64,000 nucleotides of DNA from Roseofilum reptotaenium CS-1145 (GCF_028330985.1 NZ_JAQMUE010000100.1:52957-116956), one strand, 5' to 3'; positions 1-8,412 are shown, counted from the stretch's first letter. Notes: generated from the letters alone by a model not told the origin. Numbers and translations: made by a program.

Positions 1-92
1 TCGGTCGATTGATCCGCGAGTTGATAAGCCCATAAATAGAGATTAGGGGCTAAGAGAACAGTATCAGGATTGGATTCGGGCGGATGGTTCAT
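1..92 (-). CDS. Hypothetical protein, N-terminal fragment cut by window edge
   Basis: An ATG at 90-92 on the minus strand opens a frame that runs 30 codons to the window edge without a stop, beginning MNHPPESNPDTVLLAP. It is the third leftward gene after the TPR-CHAT gene and the small gene at 139-507, with a 46-bp gap of heptamer repeat before it. Too little is visible to assign a family. I infer a real gene because the frame is open and the composition is normal for the genome; its length and function lie outside the window. Confidence 0.45.
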   Translation of the reverse strand, partial: MNHPPESNPDTVLLAPNLYLWAYQLADQST

Positions 93-138
93 AGCGCTTT
101 GCGCTGGGAATAGGGAATGGGGAATAGGGAATAGGGAA
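93..138. repeat. AGCGC-GCGCT palindrome plus GGGAATA heptamer run
   Basis: A short palindrome (AGCGCTTTGCGCT) is followed by repeats of GGGAATA/GGGGAATA. The same composite recurs in many gaps of this window. It resembles the short tandemly repeated heptamers known from filamentous cyanobacteria. Confidence 0.7.
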
Positions 139-507
139 TTAGGGTTCCTGTTCGGGATTATTCATTGTTAATTGTTCATTATTACGGCTTCTTTCTTGCA
201 GAACTTCAGAGGTTTTGGGAAAGCGGTTAGCGATGCTGTTGTCTTCAGCGTCTGGGGGTGGTTCGTTATTTTCTGAGGATAATTTGCGCGGTGGGGTTTC
301 CCAGATTTTTTCGCTCAGTTGCGGATAATCTGAACACCATGCCATTAACTGTTCCATCAATACATCATTGGGTTGAGACCTTAGTTGTGGCATCATTTGC
401 TCTAGTTTGTCTAAACCGGCAATGGCTCCGGATGTGGTAAAGATATTGTCCGAGTTGGTTTCCCAGACGTGGAAGAATTTGGTGATCATTTCTTCTGGAG
501 TAATCAT
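139..507 (-). CDS. Hypothetical protein downstream of TPR-CHAT gene
   Basis: I chose the ATG at 505-507 (MITPEEMITKFFHVW). The longer open frame, reaching 603, only adds residues translated from a GGGGATA-type repeat and is unlikely to be coding. The protein is about 122 residues, soluble and acidic, with no motif I recognise. Its last ten or so residues (NNEQLTMNNPEQEP) are a translation of a dispersed AT-rich intergenic repeat (ATTCATTGTTAATTGTTCATT), so the original C-terminus may have been replaced. It lies 95 bp after the CHAT gene in the same direction, so co-transcription is likely. Function unknown. Confidence 0.5.
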   Translation of the reverse strand: MITPEEMITKFFHVWETNSDNIFTTSGAIAGLDKLEQMMPQLRSQPNDVLMEQLMAWCSDYPQLSEKIWETPPRKLSSENNEPPPDAEDNSIANRFPKTSEVLQERSRNNEQLTMNNPEQEP

Positions 508-602
508 GGTTAGAGCACTTCGCGCTGGTAATGGGTAATAGGTAGAGAATAGGCGATCTCCATTTCCCCCTATCCCCCTATCTCCCCATCCCCGTATCCC
601 CA
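508..602. repeat. Heptamer repeat spacer between CHAT gene and small gene
   Basis: The gap is filled by GGGTAATAGG and CCCCTATC-type repeats next to an AGCACTTCGCGCT imperfect palindrome. No promoter or terminator is obvious in it. Confidence 0.65.
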
Positions 603-3581
603 TTACTGGCCAACCGCGTAAAAGGCGGCCCAGTGATAGGGAGATTGATAGAGGCGATAATCGGGTTTGAAGCCTAGGGAAACTCGTTGTTGTATGGAGG
701 GTTTATGGGCTTGGGAAATTAAGGGACAAGTGCTAATCCAGTTTACCAAATCGTCGCTGGTGCCCGAGCGCATCCAGTCTTGGGTGTGTTTGAGGGCGAG
801 GGCGACGGGGGGTTGGGGTTCGACGAAGAGGGTTTCGTAGAAGCGAATCATAAAAATGGCGGTGGAGAGGTCATTGACTGCCCAGAGTGTGCCCAGGACG
901 TTCCGCGCACCGGCAAAGAAAAATCCGGCGAGGATGCTGATATATTCGTCGCTGGTGGCGGTGTCGGTGATGCCGGTTTCGCAGGCGGACAGGGTAACCA
1001 GCCGACATTGGGGTAAGCGGAGATTAAAGATTTCGGGGACGGTGAGGCATTCGGCGGCGTTGAAGTTGCCCCGTCGGGAAGGAATGACGGTGACATCGGC
1101 TTCGGGGGTGGGGGTTTCGGGGAGTTGGGCGTTGGCGAGGATGAGTCCGGAACTGCGGGGGTTGCTGAAGTTGAAGTAGCCGTGACAGGAGAAATGGGCA
1201 AACTGGAGGGTTTTGAATTGGGGGGTGGCTTCGGTGAAGGCGGTTTTATGGGCGGCTTCGCCAGGGAGGACGGTGGCAGGGTTGAAGGCAGTTTGAATAG
1301 CTTCGACTTCGATATTGGCGAACGTGAGGTCGCGGGTGGGGTTTTGGATGGCAAAGAGGGATTTATTGCTCGGTTGTGGGGTAGGTTCGGAGAGGGAGAG
1401 TTGCAGGATCTGGCTGCTGGGGATGTAGCGGATGCCTTGGGAAAACCGATCGCCCAGATACTCCCCATCTCCGCCAACGACGGGCAAAGCGTGAAGGGGG
1501 AAGAGATGGAGGTAGCGGTAGGGGACGAGGATCAGTTCCTGGCAGTGGGGCGGGATGTGGGAGAGGAGGTCATTGAGTTGCAGGAGGTTGGCTAACCGGT
1601 GGAGGTAGGTGGGTAGGGTTTGTCGCCAGTGGTTATCGCGGTGGAGATAATGGTTTAAATATTCGTCTTTTAATTGTTCTAAGGCATCGACGGCGCTACT
1701 GTCGGTGGAGAAGAGAGCCGGTTGTTCGGCTTCGGGGGTGACGATGAAGGCGGTTTGGGCAGGGACTAGGGCCTGAATTTCTCGGTAGCGGATGGGTTGG
1801 ACAGCTTGCCCAAAGCGGAATTTGGGGTCGTGGAGGGCAATTTCGGTGGAGATGAAGTCGTCGAGCTGTTGCCGTAGCTCGTTGAGGGAGGGGGACGGGG
1901 GAGCGCTAGAGGAGACGGAGACCTGGAGGCTGCGGGTGTCGTCGGCGCTGGAAACAGGGGAACTGCTGCCGTTGGCCTGCTGCTGGCGCTGCCACCACTC
2001 TTGATAGAGCTGGGTGTAGCGCTCCCAGACTTCGCCGGGGATGGCTTCGGGCTGGAGGCGGATAGCGGCGATCAGGTCTACGAGGTTTCTGGCTTTGCTG
2101 CGCTCGGCGTATTCTAGGGCGGCGCTGGGATTATCCTGTTCTAGGCAGACTTCGATGATGTTGCGGTAGAGTTTCTGCCATTCTTCCGCCAGTATCTGTT
2201 TGTCGGCCTCGCCGCCGATGATGATGGTGCTGCGGATGCTCTCTACGGTGTCAATGGCAGCCGCGAAGGTGTTATAGGCCAGTTGTGCTTGGGAAGTTTT
2301 GCGATAGGTCAGGCCGAGGTTAAACTGAGTTCCGGCATGGCCTTGGGGGAAGGCGCTGCGCGTGCGAACCTCTAAACTCTGTTGATAACAGTGGATCGCC
2401 CGCTCCAGATTCTCCGCCCGCTCTCCCCGCAGGCGATCACTGTAAGCATTTGCCAAGTTATTTTGGGTCATGGCCCATTTTTCAGCATCGGCGCTGCGGG
2501 TTCTCACTTGCAGTGCCGCTTCATAGCAGGCGATCGCCCGCTCCAGGTTCTCGGCCCGCTCTCCCCACAGGCGATAGTTGTAAGCAGTTCCCAAGTTATT
2601 TTGCGTCATCGCCCAATCTTCAGCATAGGCGCTGCGGGTTCTCACTTGCAGTGCCGCTTCATAGCAGGCGATCGCCCGCTCCAGGTTCTCCGCTCGCTCT
2701 CCCCGCAGGCGATTTCTGTAGGCTTCTCCCAAGTTATTTTGCGTCAGTGCCCATTTTTCAGCATAGGCGCTGCGGGTTCTGACTTCTAAAGCCGCTTGAT
2801 AACACTTGATCGCCCTCTCCAGGTTCTCCGCCTTCTCTCCCCGCAGGCGATCAGAGTAAGCAGTTCCCAAATTATTTTGTGTCGTGGCCCATTTTTCGGC
2901 ATAGGCGCTGCGGGTATACACTTGCAGTGCCGCTTCATAGCAGGCGATCGCCTTCTCCAGGTTCTCGGCCCGCTCTCCCCGCAGGCGATTTCTGTAAGCA
3001 ACTGCCAAGTTATTTTGCGTCATCGCCCAATCTTCAGCATAGGCGCTGCGGGTTCTCACTTGCAGAGCTGCTTCATAGCAGGCGATCGCCCGCTCCAGAT
3101 TCTCGGCCCGCTCTCCCTGCAGGCGATCGTCGTATTTGATTTCTAAACTATTTTGGGCGATCGCCCAATTCTCTAGAGACTGTTCCCGCGTAAACACCTC
3201 TAAGTTAATCTCCAAACAAGCCATGGCAATTTCGATATTGTTGGCTCTGCTGCCATAGCGAAAGCTAGAAAGTATCAGATTAAAGTTATAGAGAACGTTG
3301 GCAATATCTTCCCTGTCTGAGGAAGTTGCTGTTTCTAGGGTTTTTGTTGCCCAAGCTTGTAAGATCTGGGCAAAGTTTAAGTCTAATTTCTCTAGGTTCT
3401 GTTGCAAGAGCGGATGAACCACTGCCGCATCTCCGTTGCTCTCTTCTGTCGCTTGCAACACTTGCATTAAGAACTGGAAATACTCCTGTGCTGTGGCATT
3501 CCCTTGAGGTTCACCCTCTCCAGAGGCTTGACCTTGGAAAAATGCCGCCACCCGTTGCATCAGATTTCGCAGAGACTTCAT
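603..3581 (-). CDS. TPR-CHAT domain protein (caspase-like peptidase)
   Basis: A 992-residue protein with an N-terminal helical region, TPR/kinesin-light-chain-type repeats (about residues 120-430) and a C-terminal CHAT domain (about 650-990). The CHAT domain shows the expected catalytic pair, His in HFSCHG and Cys in LSACETG, followed by GARNVLGTLWAVND, so it is probably an active caspase-like protease. The TPR part contains six near-identical 46-residue units. I prefer the ATG at 3579-3581 (MKSLRNLMQRV) to one 12 codons upstream: an AAAGG lies about 8 nt before it and homologues tend to begin with such an amphipathic helix. In this superfamily TPRs sense a partner and CHAT cleaves proteins; the partner is unknown here. 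The two small genes downstream may be functional associates. Confidence 0.9.
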   Translation of the reverse strand: MKSLRNLMQRVAAFFQGQASGEGEPQGNATAQEYFQFLMQVLQATEESNGDAAVVHPLLQQNLEKLDLNFAQILQAWATKTLETATSSDREDIANVLYNFNLILSSFRYGSRANNIEIAMACLEINLEVFTREQSLENWAIAQNSLEIKYDDRLQGERAENLERAIACYEAALQVRTRSAYAEDWAMTQNNLAVAYRNRLRGERAENLEKAIACYEAALQVYTRSAYAEKWATTQNNLGTAYSDRLRGEKAENLERAIKCYQAALEVRTRSAYAEKWALTQNNLGEAYRNRLRGERAENLERAIACYEAALQVRTRSAYAEDWAMTQNNLGTAYNYRLWGERAENLERAIACYEAALQVRTRSADAEKWAMTQNNLANAYSDRLRGERAENLERAIHCYQQSLEVRTRSAFPQGHAGTQFNLGLTYRKTSQAQLAYNTFAAAIDTVESIRSTIIIGGEADKQILAEEWQKLYRNIIEVCLEQDNPSAALEYAERSKARNLVDLIAAIRLQPEAIPGEVWERYTQLYQEWWQRQQQANGSSSPVSSADDTRSLQVSVSSSAPPSPSLNELRQQLDDFISTEIALHDPKFRFGQAVQPIRYREIQALVPAQTAFIVTPEAEQPALFSTDSSAVDALEQLKDEYLNHYLHRDNHWRQTLPTYLHRLANLLQLNDLLSHIPPHCQELILVPYRYLHLFPLHALPVVGGDGEYLGDRFSQGIRYIPSSQILQLSLSEPTPQPSNKSLFAIQNPTRDLTFANIEVEAIQTAFNPATVLPGEAAHKTAFTEATPQFKTLQFAHFSCHGYFNFSNPRSSGLILANAQLPETPTPEADVTVIPSRRGNFNAAECLTVPEIFNLRLPQCRLVTLSACETGITDTATSDEYISILAGFFFAGARNVLGTLWAVNDLSTAIFMIRFYETLFVEPQPPVALALKHTQDWMRSGTSDDLVNWISTCPLISQAHKPSIQQRVSLGFKPDYRLYQSPYHWAAFYAVGQ
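2403..3230 (-). repeat. Six tandem 138-bp repeats inside the CHAT gene
   Basis: Units start at 2403, 2541, 2679, 2817, 2955 and 3093, exactly 138 bp apart, and each encodes 46 residues (core RAENLERAIACYEAALQV, then WAMTQNNL). The inner units are almost identical in DNA; the last (3093) diverges in its second half. The period is in frame, so gain or loss of units would preserve the protein. Confidence 0.9.
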
Positions 3582-3634
3582 CGTTGAAACCTTTTCCTCC
3601 CATCCAGTGTAGCGCAACCTCCCTGCCAGGAGCC

Positions 3635-3860
3635 GAGAAACCCGGTTTCTTGTGTATCTTTTCGTTGGTGTCCGCCAATTGGGAAGAAACCCGGTTTCTT
3701 TCGGAGAGCGATCGCAAGGAGAGTAAGATTGGAGGCGATCGTGTTGGTTTGAGAAACCGGGTTTCTTGGGTATCTTTTCGTTGGTGTCGGCAAGTTGGGA
3801 AGAAACCCGGTTTCTTTTCGGGAGGCGATCGCAAGAGAGTAAGATGGGAGGCGATCGCCC
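3635..3860. repeat. Two tandem ~115-bp repeats with GAAACCGGGTTTC palindromes
   Basis: Copy 1 (3635-3750) and copy 2 (3751-3860) share GAGAAACC(C)GGTTTCTTG, TATCTTTTCGTTGGTGTC, GGGAAGAAACCCGGTTTCT and a GCGATCGCAAG-AGAGTAAGAT-GGAGGCGATCG tail. AGAAACCCGGTTTCT is a perfect palindrome and occurs in each half-unit. The block lies between the CHAT gene and the divergent toxin gene; no coding frame in it looks real. Confidence 0.8.
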
Positions 3861-3886
3861 ATTGATGAGAACCTCGTAAACTAATT

Positions 3887-4246
3887 ATGGTTTGGGAAGT
3901 TGAATATACCAATGAATTTGCCCAATGGTGGCAAGGTCTACTCCCAGAACAGCAAGATGATATTGCCAGTATTGTTACACTACTAGAAGAAAGAGGCACG
4001 CAATTACCTTTCCCTTATTCCTCCAATGTCAAAGGCTCCAAACACGCTCATATGAGAGAATTACGAGTGCAAAGCAGTGGTCGCCCAATACGCATCTTTT
4101 ATGCTTTCGATCCCAGACGCAGTGCGATTCTGTTAATTGGAGGGGATAAAACTGGCAGCGATCGCTTTTATGAAATTTATATCCCAATTGCGGATCGCTT
4201 GTATGATGAGTACATTTTAGAACTGGAACAAGAGGGTTTACTATGA
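3887..4246 (+). CDS. HigB/RelE-family toxin (type II TA)
   Basis: A 119-residue protein of the phage-derived Gp49-like/HigB toxin family. The core MRELRVQSSGRPIRIFYAF and the following ILLIGGDKTGSDRFYE match the family signature, in which ribosome-dependent mRNA cleavage depends on basic and tyrosine residues in these strands. It is followed with an ATGA overlap by a 79-residue antitoxin, the toxin-first order typical of higBA. The start ATG at 3887 has only a weak ribosome site. Toxin class is confident; activity is inferred. Confidence 0.88.
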   Translation: MVWEVEYTNEFAQWWQGLLPEQQDDIASIVTLLEERGTQLPFPYSSNVKGSKHAHMRELRVQSSGRPIRIFYAFDPRRSAILLIGGDKTGSDRFYEIYIPIADRLYDEYILELEQEGLL

Positions 4247-4482
4247 CCGGTCACCAGAAATTTTCTCAGCTCACTGCAAATTTCTCCGAGAGCAGGAAAG
4301 CTAAAATTGCTGCCAAAACTGAGCAGATTAAAAAAGAAATGGCATTCACTCAAATCACTCCTTCTGGGGAAATTGCCCTACCTCTAGAAATTATCGACTG
4401 GTTGCAACTCAAACCAGGTGACTCCATCCATTTTGCCATTTCTCCTGATGGTAAAGTTTACTTAGAACCTGCCAAAATTTAG
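4243..4482 (+). CDS. Chimeric antitoxin: HigA-like N-terminus, AbrB/MazE-like C-terminus
   Basis: A 79-residue protein overlapping the toxin stop by 4 nt. Residues 1-34 (KFSQLTANFSESRKAKIAAK) look like the N-terminal segment that precedes the helix-turn-helix in HigA-type antitoxins paired with this toxin family. The HTH is absent. Residues 36-77 instead read as a swapped-hairpin AbrB/MazE DNA-binding domain (ITPSGEIALPLEI, LKPGDSIHF, DGKVYLEP). I infer a domain swap that keeps toxin recognition and changes DNA binding. It probably represses its own operon. Family reading is by eye only. Confidence 0.75.
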   Translation: MTGHQKFSQLTANFSESRKAKIAAKTEQIKKEMAFTQITPSGEIALPLEIIDWLQLKPGDSIHFAISPDGKVYLEPAKI

Positions 4483-4526
4483 GATCGTGTTTACGAAACT
4501 GATCTGCGAATCGGCGATCGCACCTC

Positions 4527-4850
4527 TTAATTCACCGGAGTTGTTTGGTCTTTATGCAAAAGAAAATCAAGGTATTCTTCTAGTTGTTTTTGTCGGTGTT
4601 CTGACAAGTTGCGAAATTTACTTAAAATTGCTTCTTCTCTTAAATAGTCACTCAAGAGCATAATCTGTGATGCTTTCACTTCAATAGTTATTTCGGGAAC
4701 ATCAAACCCTTCTAAACTATACCCATCTTCTTGGGACTCTGGCATGGGATAATGTTCAACAATAGTGGCAGTATCGCCTTGTTTTAGGTGATATTGGGGC
4801 AAGTCTTCAGTGAGAGCAACTTGGGAAAAGAAAGGATGTTGAGTTTTAAT
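4527..4850 (-). CDS. DUF4926-like/DUF2281-like protein, probable ATT start
   Basis: The C-terminal part (LSDYLREEAILSKFRNL, RQKQLEEYLDFLLHK) resembles DUF2281, a family often found as antitoxins. The N-terminal part (VALTEDLPQYHLKQGDTATIVEHYP) has the DUF4926 pattern, a small family linked to toxin-antitoxin loci. The frame remains open 16 codons upstream of the first usual start (TTG at 4800-4802), and the DUF4926 VALTEDLP strand lies in that extension. There is no ATG/GTG/TTG there, but AAGGAG sits 7 nt before an ATT codon at 4848-4850. I therefore annotate the ATT start (107 residues); the TTG start would give 91 residues and break the domain. Confidence 0.6.
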   Translation of the reverse strand: MKTQHPFFSQVALTEDLPQYHLKQGDTATIVEHYPMPESQEDGYSLEGFDVPEITIEVKASQIMLLSDYLREEAILSKFRNLSEHRQKQLEEYLDFLLHKDQTTPVN

Positions 4851-4884
4851 TGATTTTCTCCTTTTTCCTAATCAGATATTTCAG

Positions 4885-5148
4885 CTAACCAAAGAACCGT
4901 TCATAATTATCATGGTTGCCGATCCAAAACCAGGTTACTGTGTCTTGGTCTTTGAATCCCAAGGCTCGATAATTGCGCGTTACTCGCACTGACCAAATCT
5001 CCTCTTCTGGGTTAATACACTTAAAATGAAGAGAGAGATGAAAGGGATTTTCTGACCATAATCGATAGGCCTTGCGGGCACGTTCGCGAACCTCCTGATT
5101 AAGCTGACGATACTGCTGCCAGAATGACGGCAGCACTTCAGATTTCAT
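4885..5148 (-). CDS. RelE/ParE-family toxin
   Basis: An 87-residue basic protein with the compact RelE/ParE pattern: SFWQQYRQLNQEVRERARKAY helix region, NPFHLSLHFKCI, then WSVRVTRNYRALGF and a C-terminal WFWIGNHDNYERFF. Its ATG overlaps the stop of the upstream antitoxin (ATGA), so the two are translationally coupled. Proteins of this group are usually mRNA interferases (RelE) or gyrase poisons (ParE); the sequence does not decide which. Confidence 0.85.
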   Translation of the reverse strand: MKSEVLPSFWQQYRQLNQEVRERARKAYRLWSENPFHLSLHFKCINPEEEIWSVRVTRNYRALGFKDQDTVTWFWIGNHDNYERFFG

Positions 5149-5372
5149 AGCTCGTCATAATCCATTTTTGTTGCATTTCCCGCAGCACGTTCTTGTTTCG
5201 CTTTTCGTGCGGCTGCAACTAAGGCTGATTGAGTGCGACGAAAGGACTCATCCCACCGTTGTTCATTCTGTAAATCGGCAATATACTCGCGCACATGAGC
5301 GACGATTTGCTGTTGGATTTCATCGGGTAAAGGTTCTACCATCTCTAGCAAATCTTTGATGGCTAATGACAT
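5145..5372 (-). CDS. Antitoxin partner of the RelE/ParE-like toxin
   Basis: A 75-residue acidic protein (LLEMVEPLPDEIQQQIVAHV, then an extended charged tail with KMDYDEL). It precedes the toxin and overlaps it by 4 nt, the standard antitoxin-first order. AGGAG lies 7 nt before the ATG. The N-terminal helix with PLPDEIQQQIV is common among cyanobacterial antitoxins of this type. It likely neutralises the toxin and binds the operon promoter; the DNA-binding fold is not evident to me. Confidence 0.78.
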   Translation of the reverse strand: MSLAIKDLLEMVEPLPDEIQQQIVAHVREYIADLQNEQRWDESFRRTQSALVAAARKAKQERAAGNATKMDYDEL

Positions 5373-5483
5373 GATATGCTCCTATTAGGGTTTAGTTTGA
5401 TGATTTAGAAGGTTGCTTATCTGGATTTTGGCGATCGCCATTTCTAGGGTGAGGATAATCAGAGCATTTTCAGGAAAATGGAG

Positions 5484-7325
5484 TTAACGAGGTTGCTTCT
5501 GGCGCTCTTCAATGTCCTCTAATGTCCCTGTGGGAATGGCGGCAATCAGTTGACGGGTGTATTCTTGGGTGGGATGGTTGTAAATCTGCTCAGAGGGGCC
5601 AATTTCTTCTACTTTACCGCGATTCATGACCATGATGCGATCGCTCATAAACTTGACGACGCTCAAATCATGGGAAATGAAAATATAGGTCAGCTTAAAC
5701 TCGTCTTGCAGCTCTTTCAATAGGTTCAACACTTGAGCTTGCACGGACACATCCAACGCAGACACGGACTCATCACAAATAATAAACTTAGGATTCAGAG
5801 CCAGAGCGCGGGCAATACAGACCCGTTGGCGCTGTCCTCCAGAAAACTCGTGGGGATAGCGACCCATCCAACTCGGATCGAGACCGACTCTTTCTAAAAG
5901 ATAGCGCACGCGATCGCGTCGTTTAGACCCAGATTCTAACTCCTGATGAATGACCAACGGTTCCATCACCGCATCCCCGATGGACATTCTCGGATCTAAA
6001 GAACTATAGGGGTCTTGAAACACAATCTGCATCTGGCGGCGAAAGTAGCGCAAAGCCTTGACACTTAAGGATTGTAGTTGTTCGCCTTCAAAGGCCATCA
6101 TCCCACCCATAGAAGGAACTAATTGCAGGAGCGTTCGCGCTAGGGTGGTTTTACCACAGCCTGATTCTCCCACTAATCCTAATGTTTCCCCTGGATAGAC
6201 TTCAAAGGATACTCCATTCACAGCCATGGTGTAGCGCTGGGTTTGTCCCCAGATGCCTTTACTGGGAAAACCTACTTTCAGGTCTTTCACCACCATCAGC
6301 GGAGATTGTTCATAGAGCTTTTCTAGACGCTGCTCCACTTCCTGGGGATCGACTTCAGCGATTTTGGTCAGAGGAACAGCAGGCTCTTGCTCCAAAAAAT
6401 CGGCCACTGTAGGCAAATATTTTAAGTGTAAATCGGGTTGGGGACGACAGGCTAACAGACCTTGGGTGTAGGGATGTTGGGGACGGGAAAAGATATCGAG
6501 AACGGAGCCAGATTCAACGATTTTACCTTGATACATGACCACAACGCTATCGGCAATTTCAGCAATCACGCCCAAGTCATGAGTAATAAAAATCAGGGAC
6601 ATGCCCCTGGCTTTTTGCAAATCGCGCAACAGATTGAGGATGGTCGCTTGCACGGTCACATCTAAGGCTGTGGTGGGTTCATCGGCAATCAGGAGGGTAG
6701 GATTGCAAGAAATGGCCATGGCAATCATGACCCGTTGAAGTTGGCCGCCAGAGAGTTCATGGGGATAGCGATCGAGGATGGCTTGTTTTTGACGATTGAT
6801 CGAAGATTGCTGTTGGCGATCGCTCGTTACTTCCGGAAATTCCTGTGAGATCTGTTGTTGTAAAATTTCATCCTTGGGCAGTAATTGTACCTCTTGCAAG
6901 AGGGCGATCGCCTGTCGTCTGGCTTCTGACGGGGAAATCGATTGATGAAATCGTAGCGCTTCAACCAATTGAAAGCCAATGGTATACACCGGATTTAAGG
7001 AACTCATCGGTTCCTGAAAAATCATCGAGATTTGACTCCCCCGATACTGTTGCATCTGTTGCGGGGAAACTTGACGCAAATTAACCCGATCGCCTTCAGG
7101 GGGATGAAACCAAATTTCTCCACTGGCTATATTTCCTGGAGGTTGAGGAACCAGATCCATAATGGCCAGGGAAGTCACCGATTTTCCTGAGCCAGATTCT
7201 CCCACAATGCCTAGGGTTTGTCCTCGTTTCACCGAGAAAGTGATCCGATCAACCGCTTGAATCACTTTCTCATCCGTTTGGAATTGAACAGTGAGGTTAC
7301 AAACATCTAATACCGAGTCATTCAT
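5484..7325 (-). CDS. Oligopeptide/dipeptide ABC transporter, two fused ATPase domains
   Basis: A 613-residue protein with two ABC ATPases in tandem, equivalent to DppD-DppF or OppD-OppF fused. Domain 1 has Walker A GESGSGKS (~40), signature [12 protein letters not shown] and Walker B LLIADEPT. Domain 2 (~345-600) has [24 protein letters not shown] and [12 protein letters not shown]. The second Walker B has CDES instead of DEP, common in the DppF side. It energises import of peptides or related solutes at the inner membrane. No permease or binding-protein gene adjoins, so the rest of the transporter must be elsewhere. Confidence 0.93.
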   Translation of the reverse strand: MNDSVLDVCNLTVQFQTDEKVIQAVDRITFSVKRGQTLGIVGESGSGKSVTSLAIMDLVPQPPGNIASGEIWFHPPEGDRVNLRQVSPQQMQQYRGSQISMIFQEPMSSLNPVYTIGFQLVEALRFHQSISPSEARRQAIALLQEVQLLPKDEILQQQISQEFPEVTSDRQQQSSINRQKQAILDRYPHELSGGQLQRVMIAMAISCNPTLLIADEPTTALDVTVQATILNLLRDLQKARGMSLIFITHDLGVIAEIADSVVVMYQGKIVESGSVLDIFSRPQHPYTQGLLACRPQPDLHLKYLPTVADFLEQEPAVPLTKIAEVDPQEVEQRLEKLYEQSPLMVVKDLKVGFPSKGIWGQTQRYTMAVNGVSFEVYPGETLGLVGESGCGKTTLARTLLQLVPSMGGMMAFEGEQLQSLSVKALRYFRRQMQIVFQDPYSSLDPRMSIGDAVMEPLVIHQELESGSKRRDRVRYLLERVGLDPSWMGRYPHEFSGGQRQRVCIARALALNPKFIICDESVSALDVSVQAQVLNLLKELQDEFKLTYIFISHDLSVVKFMSDRIMVMNRGKVEEIGPSEQIYNHPTQEYTRQLIAAIPTGTLEDIEERQKQPR

Positions 7326-7413
7326 GGAGATGGCGCTAAGAGGTAAGGGTGATTTTCCAGTAAAACCGTAAATTTACTGGCAAATACGGGCATTTTACCA
7401 AAATCCACAGAGA

Positions 7414-8412
7414 TTAGCTGGGATGTATGGCCCGTTGATTGGCTTCGATCGCCTCTGCATAGCGACCTAATTTTTGCAGAGCGACCCCTTTGTTAATCCA
7501 AGCATCCTGAAAATCTGGTTGCAGATCGGTGACTTGGTTCCAACTCTCTAGAGCATCTTCCCATCGATTTAAGGCGGCTAAGACAATACCTCGATGAAAC
7601 CAGGCTTGTACATCATCAGCTTGCAGTGCCAGGGTTTGGTCAAAACAAGTGAGCGCCTCTTCAAACCGATTGAGTTTGACCCCTAGAACGATGCCTTTAT
7701 TATGCCAAGTTTCGAGATCTTTTGGATTGAGTTCTATTGCTCTGTCCCAATTGGCGATCGCTTGTTCATAGTCTTCGAGATCAAAGAATACATTACCGCG
7801 ATTGGCCCAAGCTAGATCGGCATTCGGGTTTAATTCTAGGGCATGGTCATAGGCTAAAATTGCCTCTTGATGTTGACCCAGGTTCATCAATGCATTTCCG
7901 CGATTAATGGCAGCGCGATAATGATTAGGGTCAAGTTCCAAAGTGCGATCGAAAGCTTCTAAGGCTTTTTGATCCTCTTCATCGAGTAATTGTTTACCGC
8001 GATCGAACCAAACTTGAGGATTATCCTCATCTAAAGAAATGGGTGGGTGTAACTGTTCGCCAATCTCTTTCGCCACTTCTCCCAATTGACCACAACCGAC
8101 TTCCCCTAACCGGATCAGGCGCTGTGCCAATTTTTCATTGGGTTCTGAATTTTGGGTGACCTTCTGGCCAAAGCGTTTTAACCAGGCTATCCATTGATCT
8201 TCTGAATATTCCTGTTGTAGGTTTTCCCAGTCTTTGAGCACCTGGGTTTTTCCCCGATCCACTCCCTCTAGAAAGGACATAAACCGCATTTCATAGTCGG
8301 TATCTGTTGGCCAAGTCGTCGCAGTATCCGCTGAGGAGCTAGGGGAGGAAGAGAATAGATCCTTGAACCATTGCCAAAATTGCTCCAACCAGCGCCGAAG
8401 TTTTCTGAACAT
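7414..8412 (-). CDS. TPR repeat protein
   Basis: A 332-residue protein. The N-terminus (MFRKLRRWLEQFWQWF) is a basic amphipathic helix that could attach to membrane, followed by a Ser-rich linker and then about six 34-residue TPRs from residue 125 to the end (ALEAFDRTLELDPNHYRAAINRG pattern, repeated LNP/LQP turns). Such proteins are protein-interaction scaffolds; no catalytic motif is visible. It stands alone between the ABC ATPase and an Rpn-like nuclease gene. Specific role unknown. Confidence 0.85.
   Translation of the reverse strand: MFRKLRRWLEQFWQWFKDLFSSSPSSSADTATTWPTDTDYEMRFMSFLEGVDRGKTQVLKDWENLQQEYSEDQWIAWLKRFGQKVTQNSEPNEKLAQRLIRLGEVGCGQLGEVAKEIGEQLHPPISLDEDNPQVWFDRGKQLLDEEDQKALEAFDRTLELDPNHYRAAINRGNALMNLGQHQEAILAYDHALELNPNADLAWANRGNVFFDLEDYEQAIANWDRAIELNPKDLETWHNKGIVLGVKLNRFEEALTCFDQTLALQADDVQAWFHRGIVLAALNRWEDALESWNQVTDLQPDFQDAWINKGVALQKLGRYAEAIEANQRAIHPS

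Noticed and set aside
848..1477. 209-residue minus-strand and 156-residue plus-strand frames inside the CHAT gene
   Set aside because: They are proline- or glycine-rich shadow frames of a GC-rich coding region with clear CHAT motifs in the main frame.
2382..3146. Plus-strand frames with repeated RPLQVLGPLSPQAI segments
   Set aside because: They are antisense reads of the six 138-bp TPR repeats, so their periodicity has no independent meaning.
2403..3230. Possible CRISPR array from 138-bp periodicity
   Set aside because: The repeats are in-frame coding TPR units with no spacer structure.
3635..3860. Possible CRISPR array
   Set aside because: Only two long tandem units with near-identical spacers; no unique spacers of regular length and no cas genes.
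3511..3999. Minus-strand frame of 162 residues with repeated KKPGFFP segments
   Set aside because: It reads through the tandem palindromic repeat and overlaps the real toxin gene; no ribosome site or family likeness.
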